A stretch of DNA of 64,000 nucleotides, taken from assembly GCF_001412085.1 (NCBI RefSeq), contig NZ_LKEV01000007.1, positions 62,001 through 126,000 on the forward strand, read 5' to 3'. Made by a program: the position numbers and the translations under genes. This document shows positions 43,875-54,764 of the stretch, one piece after another (the stretch's first letter is position 1; each line of letters opens with the position of its first letter). The stretch comes from Corynebacterium lowii. Lineage in GTDB: Bacteria; Actinomycetota; Actinomycetes; Mycobacteriales; Mycobacteriaceae. A model generated the notes under the pieces. It made no database searches, had not been told where the DNA came from, and worked only from the letters and a program-made list of their open reading frames with translations.

Positions 43875-45842
43875 ATGCCCGATGCGCCGCTGAGTCCCTC
43901 CACCGATGATCTCCTCGAAGCCGCCGTTTCCGCCCTGGGCGGGGCGCGGCGTAAGGGGCAGGTGCGCATGGCTCAAGCGGTGAGTACTGCGATGGAAAGG
44001 GAGCGCCACCTCGCGGTGCAGGCGGGAACGGGCACCGGAAAGTCCCTGGCGTATCTGGTGCCCGCCCTGCGCCACGCTCAGGCCACGGGCACCACCGTGA
44101 TCGTTTCCACCGCCACCATCGCCCTGCAAAAGCAACTGGTAGATCGCGATTTACCCCGCCTTGCCGACGCCCTGGAACCCCTCATGGAGCACCGCCCCAC
44201 CTTTGCCATTCAAAAGGGCCGCTCCAATTATCTGTGCCTCAATAAAATTGCCCGCGAGGAGCCCGAGGAACAGGAAGCCCTGCTCGATGAGGAAGAACTG
44301 GGCTGGCTGGGCCGCCAGATGCGGCGCGTGACGGACTGGGCGCAGGAGACCGAAACCGGCGACCGCGATGACCTCGAACCCGGCGTGCCCGACCAGGTGT
44401 GGCGGCACGCCTCGGTGACCTCCAACGAATGTGTGGGCGCCACCCGCTGCCCCCACGGCGAGGAATGTTTTGCCGAACTCGCCCGCCAAGCCACCCGCAA
44501 CGTGGACGTGGTGGTGACCAACCACGCGCTGCTGGCCATCGACGCGCTTTCCGACGCCCCCATCCTCCCCGAGCACGAGGTGGTGATCGTGGACGAGGCC
44601 CACGAGCTCGACGGCCGCATTACCGCCGTGGCCACCGCTCACATCACCGTCACCGCCTTGAACCTGGCCGCCAAGCGCGCGGGAAAACTCGGGGCGGACG
44701 GCCAGGACGCCAAACTTACCGAGGCCACCAAGGCCTGGGATTCCCACGTCCCCGCCCTGGAACCCGGCCGCTGGACCAGCGTGGACGATCACACCCGCAC
44801 CCTCCTGGTGAGCCTGCGCGATGAAATCTGGGCCACCCGCTCCCGCATCGCCAAGGCCCCCGAGGGGGAGGCCACCAACGCTCCCGAAACCTTCGCGGAG
44901 CGCCACAATCTCTCCGCGCATCTGCTGGAACTTCACGACGCCCTCGTGCGCATGCTCGGCGTGTTCGAGACCTCCGATCCCAGCGAGCAGAGCGACGTCG
45001 TATGGCTCACCGTGGATGAGCGCCGCGGCACCTCACTCACCGTGGCTCCCCTTTCCGTGGCGGGTCTGCTGCACACCCGGCTTTTTGCCGAAAATACCGT
45101 GGTGCTCACCTCCGCCACGCTCTCGGTGGGCGGCAACTTTCAGGCTCTAGCCGCAGCCTGGGGCCTGCCCAAGGTCACCTGGGACGGCATTGACGTGGGC
45201 ACCCCCTTTGACCCGCAGCGCTCCGGGATCATGTACGTGCCCACCGCGCTGCCCGACCCCGGCCGCGAAGGCCCCACCCCCGAAACCCTCGACGAGATGG
45301 CCGAGCTCATCACCGCCGCCGGGGGCCGCACCCTGGGGCTCTTCTCCTCCCGCCGCGCCGCCCAGATCGCGGCGGAGAAACTACGCCCCCGCTTGCCCTT
45401 TGACATCCTCCTTCAAGGCGAGGACAGCACCGGGGCTCTCGTGGATAACTTTGCCCGCAACGAGAACACCTGCCTCTTCGGCACGCTCACCCTCTGGCAG
45501 GGCGTGGACGTACCAGGGCGCTCCTGCTCCCTGGTGCTCATCGACCGCATCCCCTTCCCCCGCCCCGACGATCCCCTGCTCCAGGCTCGTAAGGAAGCCG
45601 CCGACGCCGAGGGGCGCAACGGCTTCATGGAGGTGGCCGCCACCCACGCCGCCCTGCTGCTGGCCCAGGGAGCGGGCCGCTTGCTGCGTTCAGTGAACGA
45701 CAAGGGGGTGGTGGCGGTGCTTGACCGCCGCATCGTGACCAAGCGCTACGGGGGTTTTCTAAGCGCCTCCATGCCGCAGTTTTGGGCCACCTCAGACGGG
45801 GAAAAGGTGCGCGGGGCGCTGCGCCGCCTGGTGGCCTCCTAG
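43875..45842 (+). CDS. dinG: DinG/XPD-family ATP-dependent DNA helicase (Rv1329c-like)
   Basis: About 655 aa SF2 helicase. Walker A AGTGTGKSLAYLVPAL, DEAH box VIVDEAHEL, iron-sulfur cysteines (LCLNK, ECVGATRCPHGEECF), and C-terminal motifs QGVDVPGRSC and QGAGRLLR. Acts in DNA repair or R-loop removal. ATG 43875 with TACACT 8 nt upstream; GTG 43869 is the alternative. Confidence 0.92.
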   Translation: MPDAPLSPSTDDLLEAAVSALGGARRKGQVRMAQAVSTAMERERHLAVQAGTGTGKSLAYLVPALRHAQATGTTVIVSTATIALQKQLVDRDLPRLADALEPLMEHRPTFAIQKGRSNYLCLNKIAREEPEEQEALLDEEELGWLGRQMRRVTDWAQETETGDRDDLEPGVPDQVWRHASVTSNECVGATRCPHGEECFAELARQATRNVDVVVTNHALLAIDALSDAPILPEHEVVIVDEAHELDGRITAVATAHITVTALNLAAKRAGKLGADGQDAKLTEATKAWDSHVPALEPGRWTSVDDHTRTLLVSLRDEIWATRSRIAKAPEGEATNAPETFAERHNLSAHLLELHDALVRMLGVFETSDPSEQSDVVWLTVDERRGTSLTVAPLSVAGLLHTRLFAENTVVLTSATLSVGGNFQALAAAWGLPKVTWDGIDVGTPFDPQRSGIMYVPTALPDPGREGPTPETLDEMAELITAAGGRTLGLFSSRRAAQIAAEKLRPRLPFDILLQGEDSTGALVDNFARNENTCLFGTLTLWQGVDVPGRSCSLVLIDRIPFPRPDDPLLQARKEAADAEGRNGFMEVAATHAALLLAQGAGRLLRSVNDKGVVAVLDRRIVTKRYGGFLSASMPQFWATSDGEKVRGALRRLVAS

Positions 45843-45863
45843 TTTTTGGGGCCTGTTAGAGCA

Positions 45864-47108
45864 TTACTCGCCCAGGGGCACGCGGCGGTAGGTTCCGGCC
45901 TCCTTTTCGGCGGCCTCCACCTCATCGCGCGGGATACCCAGGATATGCAATACCTCGTCAAGGAAGGGGTGCGTGACCGCGGTATCGGCTACCTCGCGCA
46001 GGGCGGGCTTGGCATTAAAGGCAATGCCAAGACCTGCGGCGGAGATCATATCAATGTCATTGGCCCCATCGCCCACCGCGACGGTCTGGTTCATGGCGAT
46101 GTGGTTTTCCTCCGCAAAATCGCGCAGGAACCGGGCCTTGGCCGCCCGGTCCACCACCTCTCCGATCACGCGCCCGGTGAGCTTGCCGCCCTCAATTTCC
46201 AAGGTATTGGCCCGCACATAATCCACGCCCAAATCCTCGGCCAAGTCCTCCAATACCTGCGTGAACCCGCCCGAGACCACCGCCACCGTATAACCCATGC
46301 GCTTCAGGGTTCGCACGGTGGTGCGCGCCCCCGGCGTGAGCACGATAGCCTCGGCCACCTCGTCCAGCACCGATTCATCCAAGCCCGCCAGGGCCGCCAC
46401 GCGCTCGCGCAGGGATTCCTCAAAGTCAATCTCGCCGCGCATGGCCCTCTCGGTCACGCGGGCCACCTCCTCCTCGCGCCCGGCGTGGGCGGCCAGCATC
46501 TCAATGACCTCGCCGGTAATCAGGGTGGAATCGCAATCAAAGCACACCAGGCGCTTAGAACGGCGGGCCAGGCCCGCCCGCTCCATCGCAATATCCACGC
46601 CCAAATCCTTGGTGCCCTCCGCCAGAGCCTTGCGCAGATCGGCCGCCCCACCGGAGGAGGGATCGGCCACGGTAATCGAGAGTTCCAGCCCAATCACCGG
46701 GTAATCGGAGATTCCCCGGATGCGATCAATATTGGCCCCGTGATCGGCCAGAATCCGGCCCACCGCAGAGACATCGGCGGCCTGTACCTCATTGCCCAGC
46801 ACCACCACCACGTGCGTGGAGCGCGGGCGGCCCGTAATATCCGCGGCGTTGATCTCCAGGGTGACCTGCTGATCGAGGGGTTCGAGTGCGGCGGATAGTT
46901 CCTCCTCCAATCCCTCCGGGGTGGCGGTGGGCAGATTGACGAAGGCCGCCAGGGAAAGGCGGCCTCGGAAGTCCGATTGCTCTACATCGAGCAGGGGAAT
47001 ATCGCGGGCGGCCAGAACGTGAAAGAAGGCCGCCGAGACACCGGGCCTATTGGGGCCGGTGACGGTGACCACGGCGGGGACGGTGGCAGTGGGAGTCGTG
47101 TGTTCCAT
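45864..47108 (-). CDS. serB: Phosphoserine phosphatase with N-terminal ACT domains
   Basis: 414 aa. Last step of serine synthesis. Two ACT-like regulatory domains (about 10-85 and 95-170; VTVTGPNRPGVSAAFFHVL) precede a HAD phosphatase domain with CFDCDSTLI (nucleophile Asp), SGGFTQVLEDL and GDGANDIDMI. ACT domains suggest feedback control by serine. ATG 47108 preferred over 47126. Confidence 0.94.
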   Translation of the reverse strand: MEHTTPTATVPAVVTVTGPNRPGVSAAFFHVLAARDIPLLDVEQSDFRGRLSLAAFVNLPTATPEGLEEELSAALEPLDQQVTLEINAADITGRPRSTHVVVVLGNEVQAADVSAVGRILADHGANIDRIRGISDYPVIGLELSITVADPSSGGAADLRKALAEGTKDLGVDIAMERAGLARRSKRLVCFDCDSTLITGEVIEMLAAHAGREEEVARVTERAMRGEIDFEESLRERVAALAGLDESVLDEVAEAIVLTPGARTTVRTLKRMGYTVAVVSGGFTQVLEDLAEDLGVDYVRANTLEIEGGKLTGRVIGEVVDRAAKARFLRDFAEENHIAMNQTVAVGDGANDIDMISAAGLGIAFNAKPALREVADTAVTHPFLDEVLHILGIPRDEVEAAEKEAGTYRRVPLGE

Positions 47109-47131
47109 CGTTTTATTTTTACACACAGAAA

Positions 47132-47161
47132 GCCCCCTCCGGCGAAAAAACCGAAGGGGGC
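47132..47161 (-). terminator. Terminator hairpin between serB and ctaD
   Basis: GCCCCCTCCGG / CCGAAGGGGGC stem (one G-T pair) around an 8-nt loop, 35 bp past the ctaD stop. T-tract modest. Confidence 0.65.
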
Positions 47162-47195
47162 AAACTATGTAGTCAGTAGGAGGGTTCAGCAGCCT

Positions 47196-48893
47196 TTAGT
47201 GGCCGCCACCCGTGTGAGCCTCGCGGCGCATGCGCTCCACCATGTGCGGGTAGTGCAGCTCGAAGGCGGGGCGCTCCGAGCGGATACGCGGCAGGGAAAC
47301 GAAGTTGTGGCGCGGAGGCGGGCAGGAGGTGGCCCACTCCAGGGAGTTGCCATAGCCCCACGGATCGTCCACGGTGACGACCTCTCCGTAGCGCCAGGAC
47401 TTAAACACGTTCCACACGAAGGGCAGAACCGAGCAGCCCAGCAGGAAGGAGAAGATCGTGGAGATCTGGTTGAGCGTGGTGAAGCCATCGGTGTCCAGGT
47501 AGTCCGCGTAACGACGCGGCATGCCCATGTTGCCCAACCAGTGCTGCACCATGAAGGTTCCGTTGAATCCCACGAAGGTGAGCCAGAAGTGAATCTTGCC
47601 CAGGCGCTCATCCAGCATGCGGCCCGTCATCTTGGGGAACCAGAAGTAAATGCCCGCGAAGGAAGCAAACACCACGGTGCCGAAGAGGGTGTAGTGGAAG
47701 TGCGCGATGAGGAAGTAAGACTCAGAGAGCTGGAAGTCCAGCGGCGGGGAGGCCAGCATAATGCCGGTGAGGCCACCGAAGATGAAGGTAGCCATGAAGC
47801 CCACGGCCCACACCATCGGGGTCTCCCAGGTGATGTGCCCCTTCCACATCGTGCCCACCCAGTTAAAGAACTTCACGCCCGTGGGCACGGAGATCAGGAA
47901 GGTCATGAAGGAGAAGAAGGGCAGCAGCACCGCACCGGTAACGAACATGTGGTGCGCCCACACGGCCATCGACAGCGCACCGATGGACAGGGTGGCAAAG
48001 ACCAGGCCCACGTAGCCGAACATCGGCTTGCGGGAGAACACCGGAATGATCTCGGAGACGATGCCGAAGAAGGGCAGCGCCAGCACGTACACCTCGGGGT
48101 GGCCGAAGAACCAGAAGAGGTGCTGCCACAGGATAGAGCCACCATTAGCGGGATCGTAGATGTGACCGCCCAACTTGCGGTCGTACAGAATACCCAGGGC
48201 AGCAGCCAGGAGGAGCGGGAAGATCAGCAGCGCGAGCACGGAGGCCACAAAGATGTTCCACGAGAAGATCGGCATGCGGAACATGGTCATGCCCGGAGCG
48301 CGCATACACAGAATGGTGGTGACCATGTTGATCGCGGAGGCCACGGTACCCACACCGGTGGCACCCACGCCCACGATCCAGAAGTCCGCGCCCACGCCGG
48401 GGGTGTGGATGGCGTCGGATAGCGGGGAGTACATCGTCCAGCCGAAGTCCGCGGCACCACCGGGGGTGATGAAGCCCGCGAGCATGGCCACCACGCCCAC
48501 CTGGGTGAGCCAGAAGCCGAAGGCGTTAAGGCGGGGGAAGGCCACATCGGGGGCGCCGATTTGCAGGGGCAGAACGTAGTTGGCGAAGCCCCAGACGATC
48601 GGGGTACCGAAAGCCAGCAGCATCACCGTGCCGTGCATGGTGAACAGCTGGTTGAACTGCTCGTTAGAGAGGTACTGCAAACCGGGGGTAAAAAGCTCCG
48701 CGCGGATAAGCAGTGCCATCAGGCCACCGGCGAAGAACCACACCAGGGACATGATGATGTACATGATGCCCAGTTCCTTGTGGTCCGTGGTGGTGAGCAT
48801 CTTCCACATCTTGGAACCCTTGCGGGCATTGCCGGTTGGTGCGGGACGGACGGGTTCGACGTAATTGTCGAGCCGCGGTGCCACAGCAGTCAT
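47196..48893 (-). CDS. ctaD: Cytochrome c oxidase subunit I
   Basis: 565 aa, twelve helices, aa3-type oxidase core. Heme and CuB ligands are visible: [24 protein letters not shown] (His-Glu-Tyr of the CuB/cross-link site), HHMF, and [10 protein letters not shown]. Works with the bcc complex as a supercomplex in corynebacteria (established). AGGAGG 7 nt before ATG. Downstream neighbour serB, upstream nrdF, as in C. glutamicum. Confidence 0.97.
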   Translation of the reverse strand: MTAVAPRLDNYVEPVRPAPTGNARKGSKMWKMLTTTDHKELGIMYIIMSLVWFFAGGLMALLIRAELFTPGLQYLSNEQFNQLFTMHGTVMLLAFGTPIVWGFANYVLPLQIGAPDVAFPRLNAFGFWLTQVGVVAMLAGFITPGGAADFGWTMYSPLSDAIHTPGVGADFWIVGVGATGVGTVASAINMVTTILCMRAPGMTMFRMPIFSWNIFVASVLALLIFPLLLAAALGILYDRKLGGHIYDPANGGSILWQHLFWFFGHPEVYVLALPFFGIVSEIIPVFSRKPMFGYVGLVFATLSIGALSMAVWAHHMFVTGAVLLPFFSFMTFLISVPTGVKFFNWVGTMWKGHITWETPMVWAVGFMATFIFGGLTGIMLASPPLDFQLSESYFLIAHFHYTLFGTVVFASFAGIYFWFPKMTGRMLDERLGKIHFWLTFVGFNGTFMVQHWLGNMGMPRRYADYLDTDGFTTLNQISTIFSFLLGCSVLPFVWNVFKSWRYGEVVTVDDPWGYGNSLEWATSCPPPRHNFVSLPRIRSERPAFELHYPHMVERMRREAHTGGGH

Positions 48894-49239
48894 TCGATCC
48901 TCCTGACTATGAGACAGCCCTCGGGAACACAGGGTTGTCCAAGTTTTCTACCGCTTCATACTAAAACACGTCTGCGCAGTTTTTCCAGCCGTCCCACCAG
49001 CCACAAAACCCCGCCCCACATGGATATTTGCCCTGGAAACATTCAGCTTTGGCAGCATCATCCCAGCCCCACGCTGGTAGGCATAGCCACCCCCAAGAAC
49101 CAACAGCCCCACCCCACCAGTGACCTTTTCCACACTCTTGGGCGCGCAAGCGCCCCCCGATCGCGCTTGAAGCCCTAAAAACTACCCCCGGTGTGAATCA
49201 ACCTTTAGGTTGAGCGCCCCCGTATTGGCGAACAGCTGG
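48894..49239. other. 346-bp intergenic region between ctaD and nrdF
   Basis: Holds the promoter of ctaD and the 3' region of nrdF. A 16-nt perfect inverted repeat TCAACCT-TT-AGGTTGA lies at 49198-49213. No credible gene. Confidence 0.5.
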
Positions 49240-50304
<1,065 letters not shown>

Positions 50305-50440
50305 CTACCCTACCGCCCTCTTAATTCCACCACAGCGAGCCATCGCACAGCGGCGCATATCCGCTTGATAACCGGGGTTCGGGGCGGATTTTATGCCGCC
50401 TCTGCCCCCGCATTTTCCGACGATTTTCCCACCGCCCACC

Positions 50441-50474
50441 TTCGCCTAACCTCACATTTATTCGCCTAACCTCA
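50441..50474 (+). promoter_or_regulatory. Exact 14-bp direct repeat of DtxR-like half sites upstream of ftn
   Basis: TTCGCCTAACCTCA occurs at 50441-50454 and 50461-50474 (period 20 bp). GCCTAACCT is the right half of the corynebacterial DtxR consensus. The repeat ends just before a -35 region (ATGACA, 50476-50481) of the ftn promoter, the place for an activator. DtxR activation of ftn is known in C. glutamicum. Confidence 0.6.
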
Positions 50475-50498
50475 GATGACAAGCCCGATTAATCGGCC

Positions 50499-50504
50499 TA
50501 TTCT
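50499..50504 (+). promoter_or_regulatory. -10 element of ftn (leaderless)
   Basis: TATTCT followed by 7 nt and ATG 50512; no ribosome site is visible. Confidence 0.6.
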
Positions 50505-50511
50505 CTGAATC

Positions 50512-51009
50512 ATGGCTATCAACGACAAACTGGCAAAGGCATTCAACGAGCAGGTCACCATGGAGATCGAGGCTTCCTTGATCTACCTCCAGCTCTCCTA
50601 CGTCCTCGACGACCTCGGTCTGACCGGCATGCGCGACTGGATGAAGGCACAGCACGATGAGGAGCTTGAGCACGCACACCGCTTCGCTCAGCACCTGCTG
50701 GATCGCGGCTACGTTCCGCAGATTCAGGACATCCCCACCCCCAAGCTCAACGTCTCCACCGCCAAGGAGGCCTTCGAGGCTTCCCTGGCCCACGAGGAGA
50801 AGGTTTCCGCCTCCATCCGCAACCTCGCCGCCCTCCAGGCCGAGGTGCAGGATTGGGATTCCCGCCCGATGATCGACTGGTTCCTCGATGAGCAGATCGA
50901 GGAAGAGTCCACCGTCTCCGAGATTCTGGACCGCATCACCATCGTGGGCGGCGACGGCTCCGGCCTGCTGCGCATCGACCACGAGCTCGGTGCCCGCGAT
51001 CACGACTAA
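50512..51009 (+). CDS. ftn: Ferritin
   Basis: 165 aa, four-helix iron storage subunit. Ferroxidase ligands: Glu in EQVTMEIEASLIYLQ, Glu and His in HDEELEHAHRFA, Glu in EEESTVSEIL. Forms a 24-mer cytoplasmic cage. Located between nrdF and nrdE on the opposite strand. Control by DtxR is suggested by the upstream repeat. Confidence 0.96.
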   Translation: MAINDKLAKAFNEQVTMEIEASLIYLQLSYVLDDLGLTGMRDWMKAQHDEELEHAHRFAQHLLDRGYVPQIQDIPTPKLNVSTAKEAFEASLAHEEKVSASIRNLAALQAEVQDWDSRPMIDWFLDEQIEEESTVSEILDRITIVGGDGSGLLRIDHELGARDHD

Positions 51010-51030
51010 ATGCCGCAGGCATAAATAATA

Positions 51031-51074
51031 AGGAGGGAGCCTCCCGGACCGCACCGGGCAGGCTCCCTCCTTTT
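51031..51074 (+). terminator. Terminator after ftn
   Basis: AGGAGGGAGCC / GGCTCCCTCCT long stem with an inner CCCGG/CCGGG pairing, followed by TTTT. Confidence 0.88.
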
Positions 51075-51170
51075 CTATGCGCTCATGCTTGGCGACGCCG
51101 CGACCGGCCCCGCCAGAGCGCCCCACCAAGCGGGAGCGGCGGGCCGTCGCCAAGCAAATAAGACTAAGCC

Positions 51171-53327
51171 CTAGAGCATGCAGCTCACGCAGCCCTCCAC
51201 CTCGGTGCCTTCCAGGGCCACCTGACGCAGGCGGATGTAGTAGAGCGTCTTGATGCCCTTGCGCCAGGCGTAAATCTGGGCCTTGTTGATGTCGCGGGTG
51301 GTCACGGTGTCCTTGAAGAACAGCGTGAGGGAAAGGCCCTGGTCCACGTAGCGGGTGGCCACCGCGTAGGTGTCAATGATCTTTTCAAAGCCGATGTCGT
51401 AGGCGTCCTCGAAGTATTCGAGGTTCTCATTGTCCATGTGCGGGGCCGGGTAGTACACGCGGCCGATCTTGCCTTCCTTGCGAATCTCGATCTTGGAGGC
51501 GATCGGGTGAATCGAGGAGGTGGAGTTGTTGATGTAGGAGATGGAGCCCGTGGGCGGCACGGCCTGAAGGTAGCGGTTGTAGATGCCGTCCTTCATCACC
51601 GCGGCCTTGAGCTCGGCCCATTCCTCCGCCGTGGGTATATGCGCGGTGGAGGCCTCAAAGATCGCCTTCACCTTGGCCGTGGTGAGCTGGAACTGCGCGG
51701 GGTCAAAGCGATCGAAGTAGGCGCCGCTGGCGTACTCGGAATCCTCGAAGCCCTCGAAGGTTTCACCGCGTTCGCGGGCGATCTTGTTGGAGGCGCGCAG
51801 GGCGGCATAAAGAATGGAGGCGAAGTAGGCGTTGGTGAAGTCCAGGCCCTCCTCCGAGCCATAATGAATGTGCTCGCGCCCCAGGTAGCCGTGCAGGTTC
51901 ATCTGGCCCAGGCCGATGGCGTGGGCGGCGTCGTTGCCCTTGCGGATGGACGGCACGGAGTCGATGGCCGTTTGGTTGGACACGGCGGTCAACCCGCGAA
52001 TGGCGGTCTCCACGGTGAGCCCAAAGTCCGGGGAGTCCATCGTCATGGCGATGTTGAGGGAGCCGAGGTTGCAGGAGATGTCGTCACCGATGGTCTCGTA
52101 GCTGAGGTCGGCGTTGAAGGTGGAGGGGGTATTGACCTGCAAGATCTCCGAGCAGAGGTTGGACATGTTCACCCGGCCCGCGATGGGGTTGGCGGCATTC
52201 GCGGTGTCCTCGAACATGATGTACGGGTAGCCGGATTCAAACTGGATCTCCGCCAGGGTCTGGAAGAACTGGCGGGCGTTGATCTTGGTCTTGCGGATCC
52301 GGGGATCCTCTACCATCTCGTCGTAGAGTTCCGTCACGGAGATGTCGGCAAAGGGCTTGCCGTAGATGCGCTCCACGTCGTAGGGGGAGAACAAATACAT
52401 ATCATCGTTGCGCTTAGCCAGGTCAAAGGTGATGTCGGGGATCACCACGCCGAGCGAGAGGGTCTTAATGCGGATCTTCTCATCCGCGTTCTCGCGCTTG
52501 GTGTCCAGGAAGCTCAGGATGTCCGGGTGGTGGGCGTTGAGGTACACCGCGCCCGCGCCCTGGCGCGCGCCGAGCTGGTTGGCGTAAGAGAAGGAATCCT
52601 CCAGCAACTTCATCACGGGAATCACGCCGGAGGACTGATTCTCGATGTGCTTAATCGGGGCGCCCGATTCGCGCAGGTTGCTCAGCAGCAGGGCCACGCC
52701 GCCGCCGCGCTTGGAGAGTTGCAGCGCAGAGTTGATGGAGCGCCCGATGGACTCCATGTTGTCCTCGATGCGCAGCAGGAAGCAGGAGACCGGCTCGCCG
52801 CGCTGGGCCTTGCCCTCGTTGAGGAAGGTGGGCGTGGCGGGCTGGAAGCGGCCAGACATGATCTCGTCCACCAGGTGCTCGGCCAGGGCGGTATCCCCAT
52901 CGGCCAGGGCGAGGGCCACCATCGACACGCGATCTTCAAAGCGCTCTAGGTAGCGGCGGCCATCGAAGGTCTTAAGCGTGTAGGAGGTGTAGTACTTGTA
53001 AGCCCCCAGGAAGGTGCTAAAGCGGAACTTGAAGCTGTAGGCCCGCTTGAATAAATCCTTGATGAACTCGAAGTCGTAGCGCGCGAGCACCTGGGGGTCG
53101 TAGTACTTGTTCTCCACCAGGTAATCCAGCTTCTCGCGCAGGTCGTGGAAGTACACGGTGTTCTGGTTGACGTGCTGGAGGAAGAACTGTTTGGCCGCAT
53201 CGCGGTCCTTATCAAACTGAATGTGCCCATCGGCGTCATACAGGTTCAGCAGCGCGTTCAGCGCATGGTAATCGGTCTGTTCGGCGGGAGCCACCGGCTC
53301 GGCCACGGCCTTTCCCTTTTCAGTCAC
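51171..53327 (-). CDS. nrdE: Ribonucleotide reductase class Ib, alpha subunit
   Basis: 718 aa catalytic subunit reducing ribonucleoside diphosphates. Typical parts: [22 protein letters not shown] (catalytic Cys), NLCSEILQ with the second redox Cys and Glu, LPSGR-type [15 protein letters not shown], and the C-terminal redox pair EGCVSCML. Last gene of nrdHIE. Confidence 0.97.
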   Translation of the reverse strand: MTEKGKAVAEPVAPAEQTDYHALNALLNLYDADGHIQFDKDRDAAKQFFLQHVNQNTVYFHDLREKLDYLVENKYYDPQVLARYDFEFIKDLFKRAYSFKFRFSTFLGAYKYYTSYTLKTFDGRRYLERFEDRVSMVALALADGDTALAEHLVDEIMSGRFQPATPTFLNEGKAQRGEPVSCFLLRIEDNMESIGRSINSALQLSKRGGGVALLLSNLRESGAPIKHIENQSSGVIPVMKLLEDSFSYANQLGARQGAGAVYLNAHHPDILSFLDTKRENADEKIRIKTLSLGVVIPDITFDLAKRNDDMYLFSPYDVERIYGKPFADISVTELYDEMVEDPRIRKTKINARQFFQTLAEIQFESGYPYIMFEDTANAANPIAGRVNMSNLCSEILQVNTPSTFNADLSYETIGDDISCNLGSLNIAMTMDSPDFGLTVETAIRGLTAVSNQTAIDSVPSIRKGNDAAHAIGLGQMNLHGYLGREHIHYGSEEGLDFTNAYFASILYAALRASNKIARERGETFEGFEDSEYASGAYFDRFDPAQFQLTTAKVKAIFEASTAHIPTAEEWAELKAAVMKDGIYNRYLQAVPPTGSISYINNSTSSIHPIASKIEIRKEGKIGRVYYPAPHMDNENLEYFEDAYDIGFEKIIDTYAVATRYVDQGLSLTLFFKDTVTTRDINKAQIYAWRKGIKTLYYIRLRQVALEGTEVEGCVSCML

Positions 53328-53402
53328 TCTTGGACCCTTTCAGAAGCAACGAATATGAATTTTAAGTTATAAAGGCACCGCACAAGAGCAGGCGGTACAG
53401 GT

Positions 53403-53843
53403 TTAAGCGGCGGTGAGCGGAGCTTGCAGGCCCAAAGCCTCGGCGTTGCTGAGCAATCCCTCGCGGAGCGTTTCCACGTCCTCCGGGGTTCCCAACAACT
53501 CAAAACGATACACATAGGGCACGTGACACTTGGCGGCAATCACGTCGCCCGCCTTGCCATAATCGGTCCCAAAATTGGTGTTTCCGCTGGATACCACGGC
53601 TCGAATAAACGAGCGATTACGTTCATCATTGAGGAAGCGGATCACCTGGGTGGGCACCGGCCGGGAGTTCTGGTGGCTTATCGACGCCCCTCCGCCATAC
53701 GTGGGGCACACCAACACGTAGGGTTCATTCACCCGCAGCGGTTCCTCCGTGCGCCGCAGGGGAATGCGCGCCGAAGGGAAACCGAGCTTGTGCACAAAGC
53801 GATGGGTGTTTTCCGTAGCCGAGGAGAAGTACACGATGAGCAC
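53403..53843 (-). CDS. nrdI: NrdI flavodoxin-like activator
   Basis: 146 aa. FMN protein that supplies oxidant for Mn cofactor assembly in Nrd[21 protein letters not shown] is the FMN phosphate loop; PTYGGG and [18 protein letters not shown] complete the NrdI signature. Within nrdHIE. Confidence 0.95.
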   Translation of the reverse strand: MLIVYFSSATENTHRFVHKLGFPSARIPLRRTEEPLRVNEPYVLVCPTYGGGASISHQNSRPVPTQVIRFLNDERNRSFIRAVVSSGNTNFGTDYGKAGDVIAAKCHVPYVYRFELLGTPEDVETLREGLLSNAEALGLQAPLTAA

Positions 53844-53913
53844 TTCTACTCCCCTTCCTTAACTGAGATAAAGGTGAGGCCACCGCTTTTGGGTGGCCTG
53901 GGGTGGGATCGCT

Positions 53914-54147
53914 TTAAGCCACCTGCGCGGTGAGCTCTCGGATGCGCTCGGGGCGGAAGCCGGACCAGTGCTCGCCACCGACCTCCACCACGGGGGCCTG
54001 AAGGTACCCCAGGGCGAGGACGTAATCGCGGGCCTCTTCGTCCAAGGAGATGTCCACCAGCGTGTAATCCAGCCCGGCGCGGTCCAAGGCCTTCTTGGTG
54101 GCGTTGCACTGCATGCAGGCGGGCTTGGTGTACACGGTGATAGCCAT
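53914..54147 (-). CDS. nrdH: NrdH glutaredoxin-like protein
   Basis: 77 aa electron donor to NrdE. Active site CMQC (usually CVQC) in YTKPACMQCNATKKAL, and WSGFRPERI at the C-terminus as in NrdH. ATG 54147 fits the family; the open frame upstream is not conserved. First gene of nrdHIE, preceded by two NrdR-box-like sites. Confidence 0.95.
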   Translation of the reverse strand: MAITVYTKPACMQCNATKKALDRAGLDYTLVDISLDEEARDYVLALGYLQAPVVEVGGEHWSGFRPERIRELTAQVA

Positions 54148-54239
54148 AATGTCCTCAACTTCGCGCTCTCGGGGCTCTAGCGGCGGCCCCACAATAATGC
54201 TGAACGAATGTTTTACGCCGTTCCCGGCGACATGAAACG

Positions 54240-54287
54240 ACACTATAATTTGTGGTGGATTAGCGCAACCAGCACAATATATAGTAG
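54240..54287. promoter_or_regulatory. Pair of NrdR boxes upstream of nrdHIE
   Basis: ACACTATAATTTGTGG (54240-54255) and GCACAATATATAGTAG (54272-54287) both resemble the NrdR consensus ACACwATATATwGTGT and are 32 bp apart centre to centre, the three-turn spacing known for NrdR sites. nrdR itself is not in the window. Confidence 0.75.
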
Positions 54288-54480
54288 TTACATCTCTGAT
54301 ATTCCCAGTTGGCCCCCGGCAGCCACCCCACATGTTGAGACCCCACCCCTCCCCCTAACTACATCGTTGCGATTCCCACCTGCACTTTCCCATCAGGTGG
54401 GAAAATCACCATGCCCAACGTCTCCGCAGCTCCATAAAGTGATGTGAGACACCACTCCAAGCAGCAACAGTAAACCACAA

Positions 54481-54517
54481 GAAAGCCGCCCACCCCACGC
54501 GGAGGTAAGCGGCTTTC
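54481..54517 (-). terminator. Terminator after rpmJ
   Basis: GAAAGCCGC / GCGGCTTTC stem 30 bp past the rpmJ stop. Confidence 0.65.
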
Positions 54518-54546
54518 CTTCCTGGATTACCCAGGCGGCATCACAA

Positions 54547-54669
54547 TTAGCCCTGGCGAGCCTTGAAACGCGGATCCTTCTTGTTAATCACGTAGACCTT
54601 GCCGTGGCGACGCACAACCTGGGCGCCCGGCTTGTTCTTCAGCGACCGAAGCGACTTGCGGACCTTCAT
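54547..54669 (-). CDS. rpmJ: Ribosomal protein bL36, cysteine-free form
   Basis: 40 aa. [19 protein letters not shown] and [20 protein letters not shown] are typical of L36, but the zinc-binding Cys/His residues of the standard form are absent (C-minus type). Such copies are often expressed when zinc is scarce; no Zur-like site is obvious upstream. GGAG lies 6 nt before the ATG. Confidence 0.94.
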   Translation of the reverse strand: MKVRKSLRSLKNKPGAQVVRRHGKVYVINKKDPRFKARQG

Positions 54670-54764
54670 CGGGCGCTCCTTCCTGTATGCGCTACTTTCC
54701 TGTGGCCGCCACCTCAATGTGGGCATACGCACCCAAAAGCACGGCCATGACACGGAGGGAAATA

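Larger units (their letters stand above)
54148..54546. other. 399-bp intergenic region between nrdH and rpmJ
   Basis: Contains the nrdH promoter with NrdR boxes (54240-54287) and the rpmJ terminator (54481-54517). Lower in GC around the boxes. No gene is supported. Confidence 0.6.

Noticed and set aside
49198..49213. Palindrome TCAACCT-TT-AGGTTGA as a DtxR box
   Set aside because: The half sites are in the opposite order to the DtxR consensus (CCT before AGG), and the site is downstream of nrdF. Left as an unexplained inverted repeat.
40536..49215. Shared CCTTTAGGTTGAG at 40536 and 49203 as a regulatory motif
   Set aside because: At 40536 it is the complement of the ribosome site of the DUF2017 gene; at 49203 it is part of a palindrome. 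Probably coincidence.
51438..52949. Long open frame of 503 aa opposite nrdE
   Set aside because: Mirror of the conserved nrdE gene in GC-rich DNA; Gly/Val/His-rich composition without domains.
54148..54333. N-terminal extension of nrdH
   Set aside because: Would run through the NrdR boxes; NrdH family starts at MAITVYTK.
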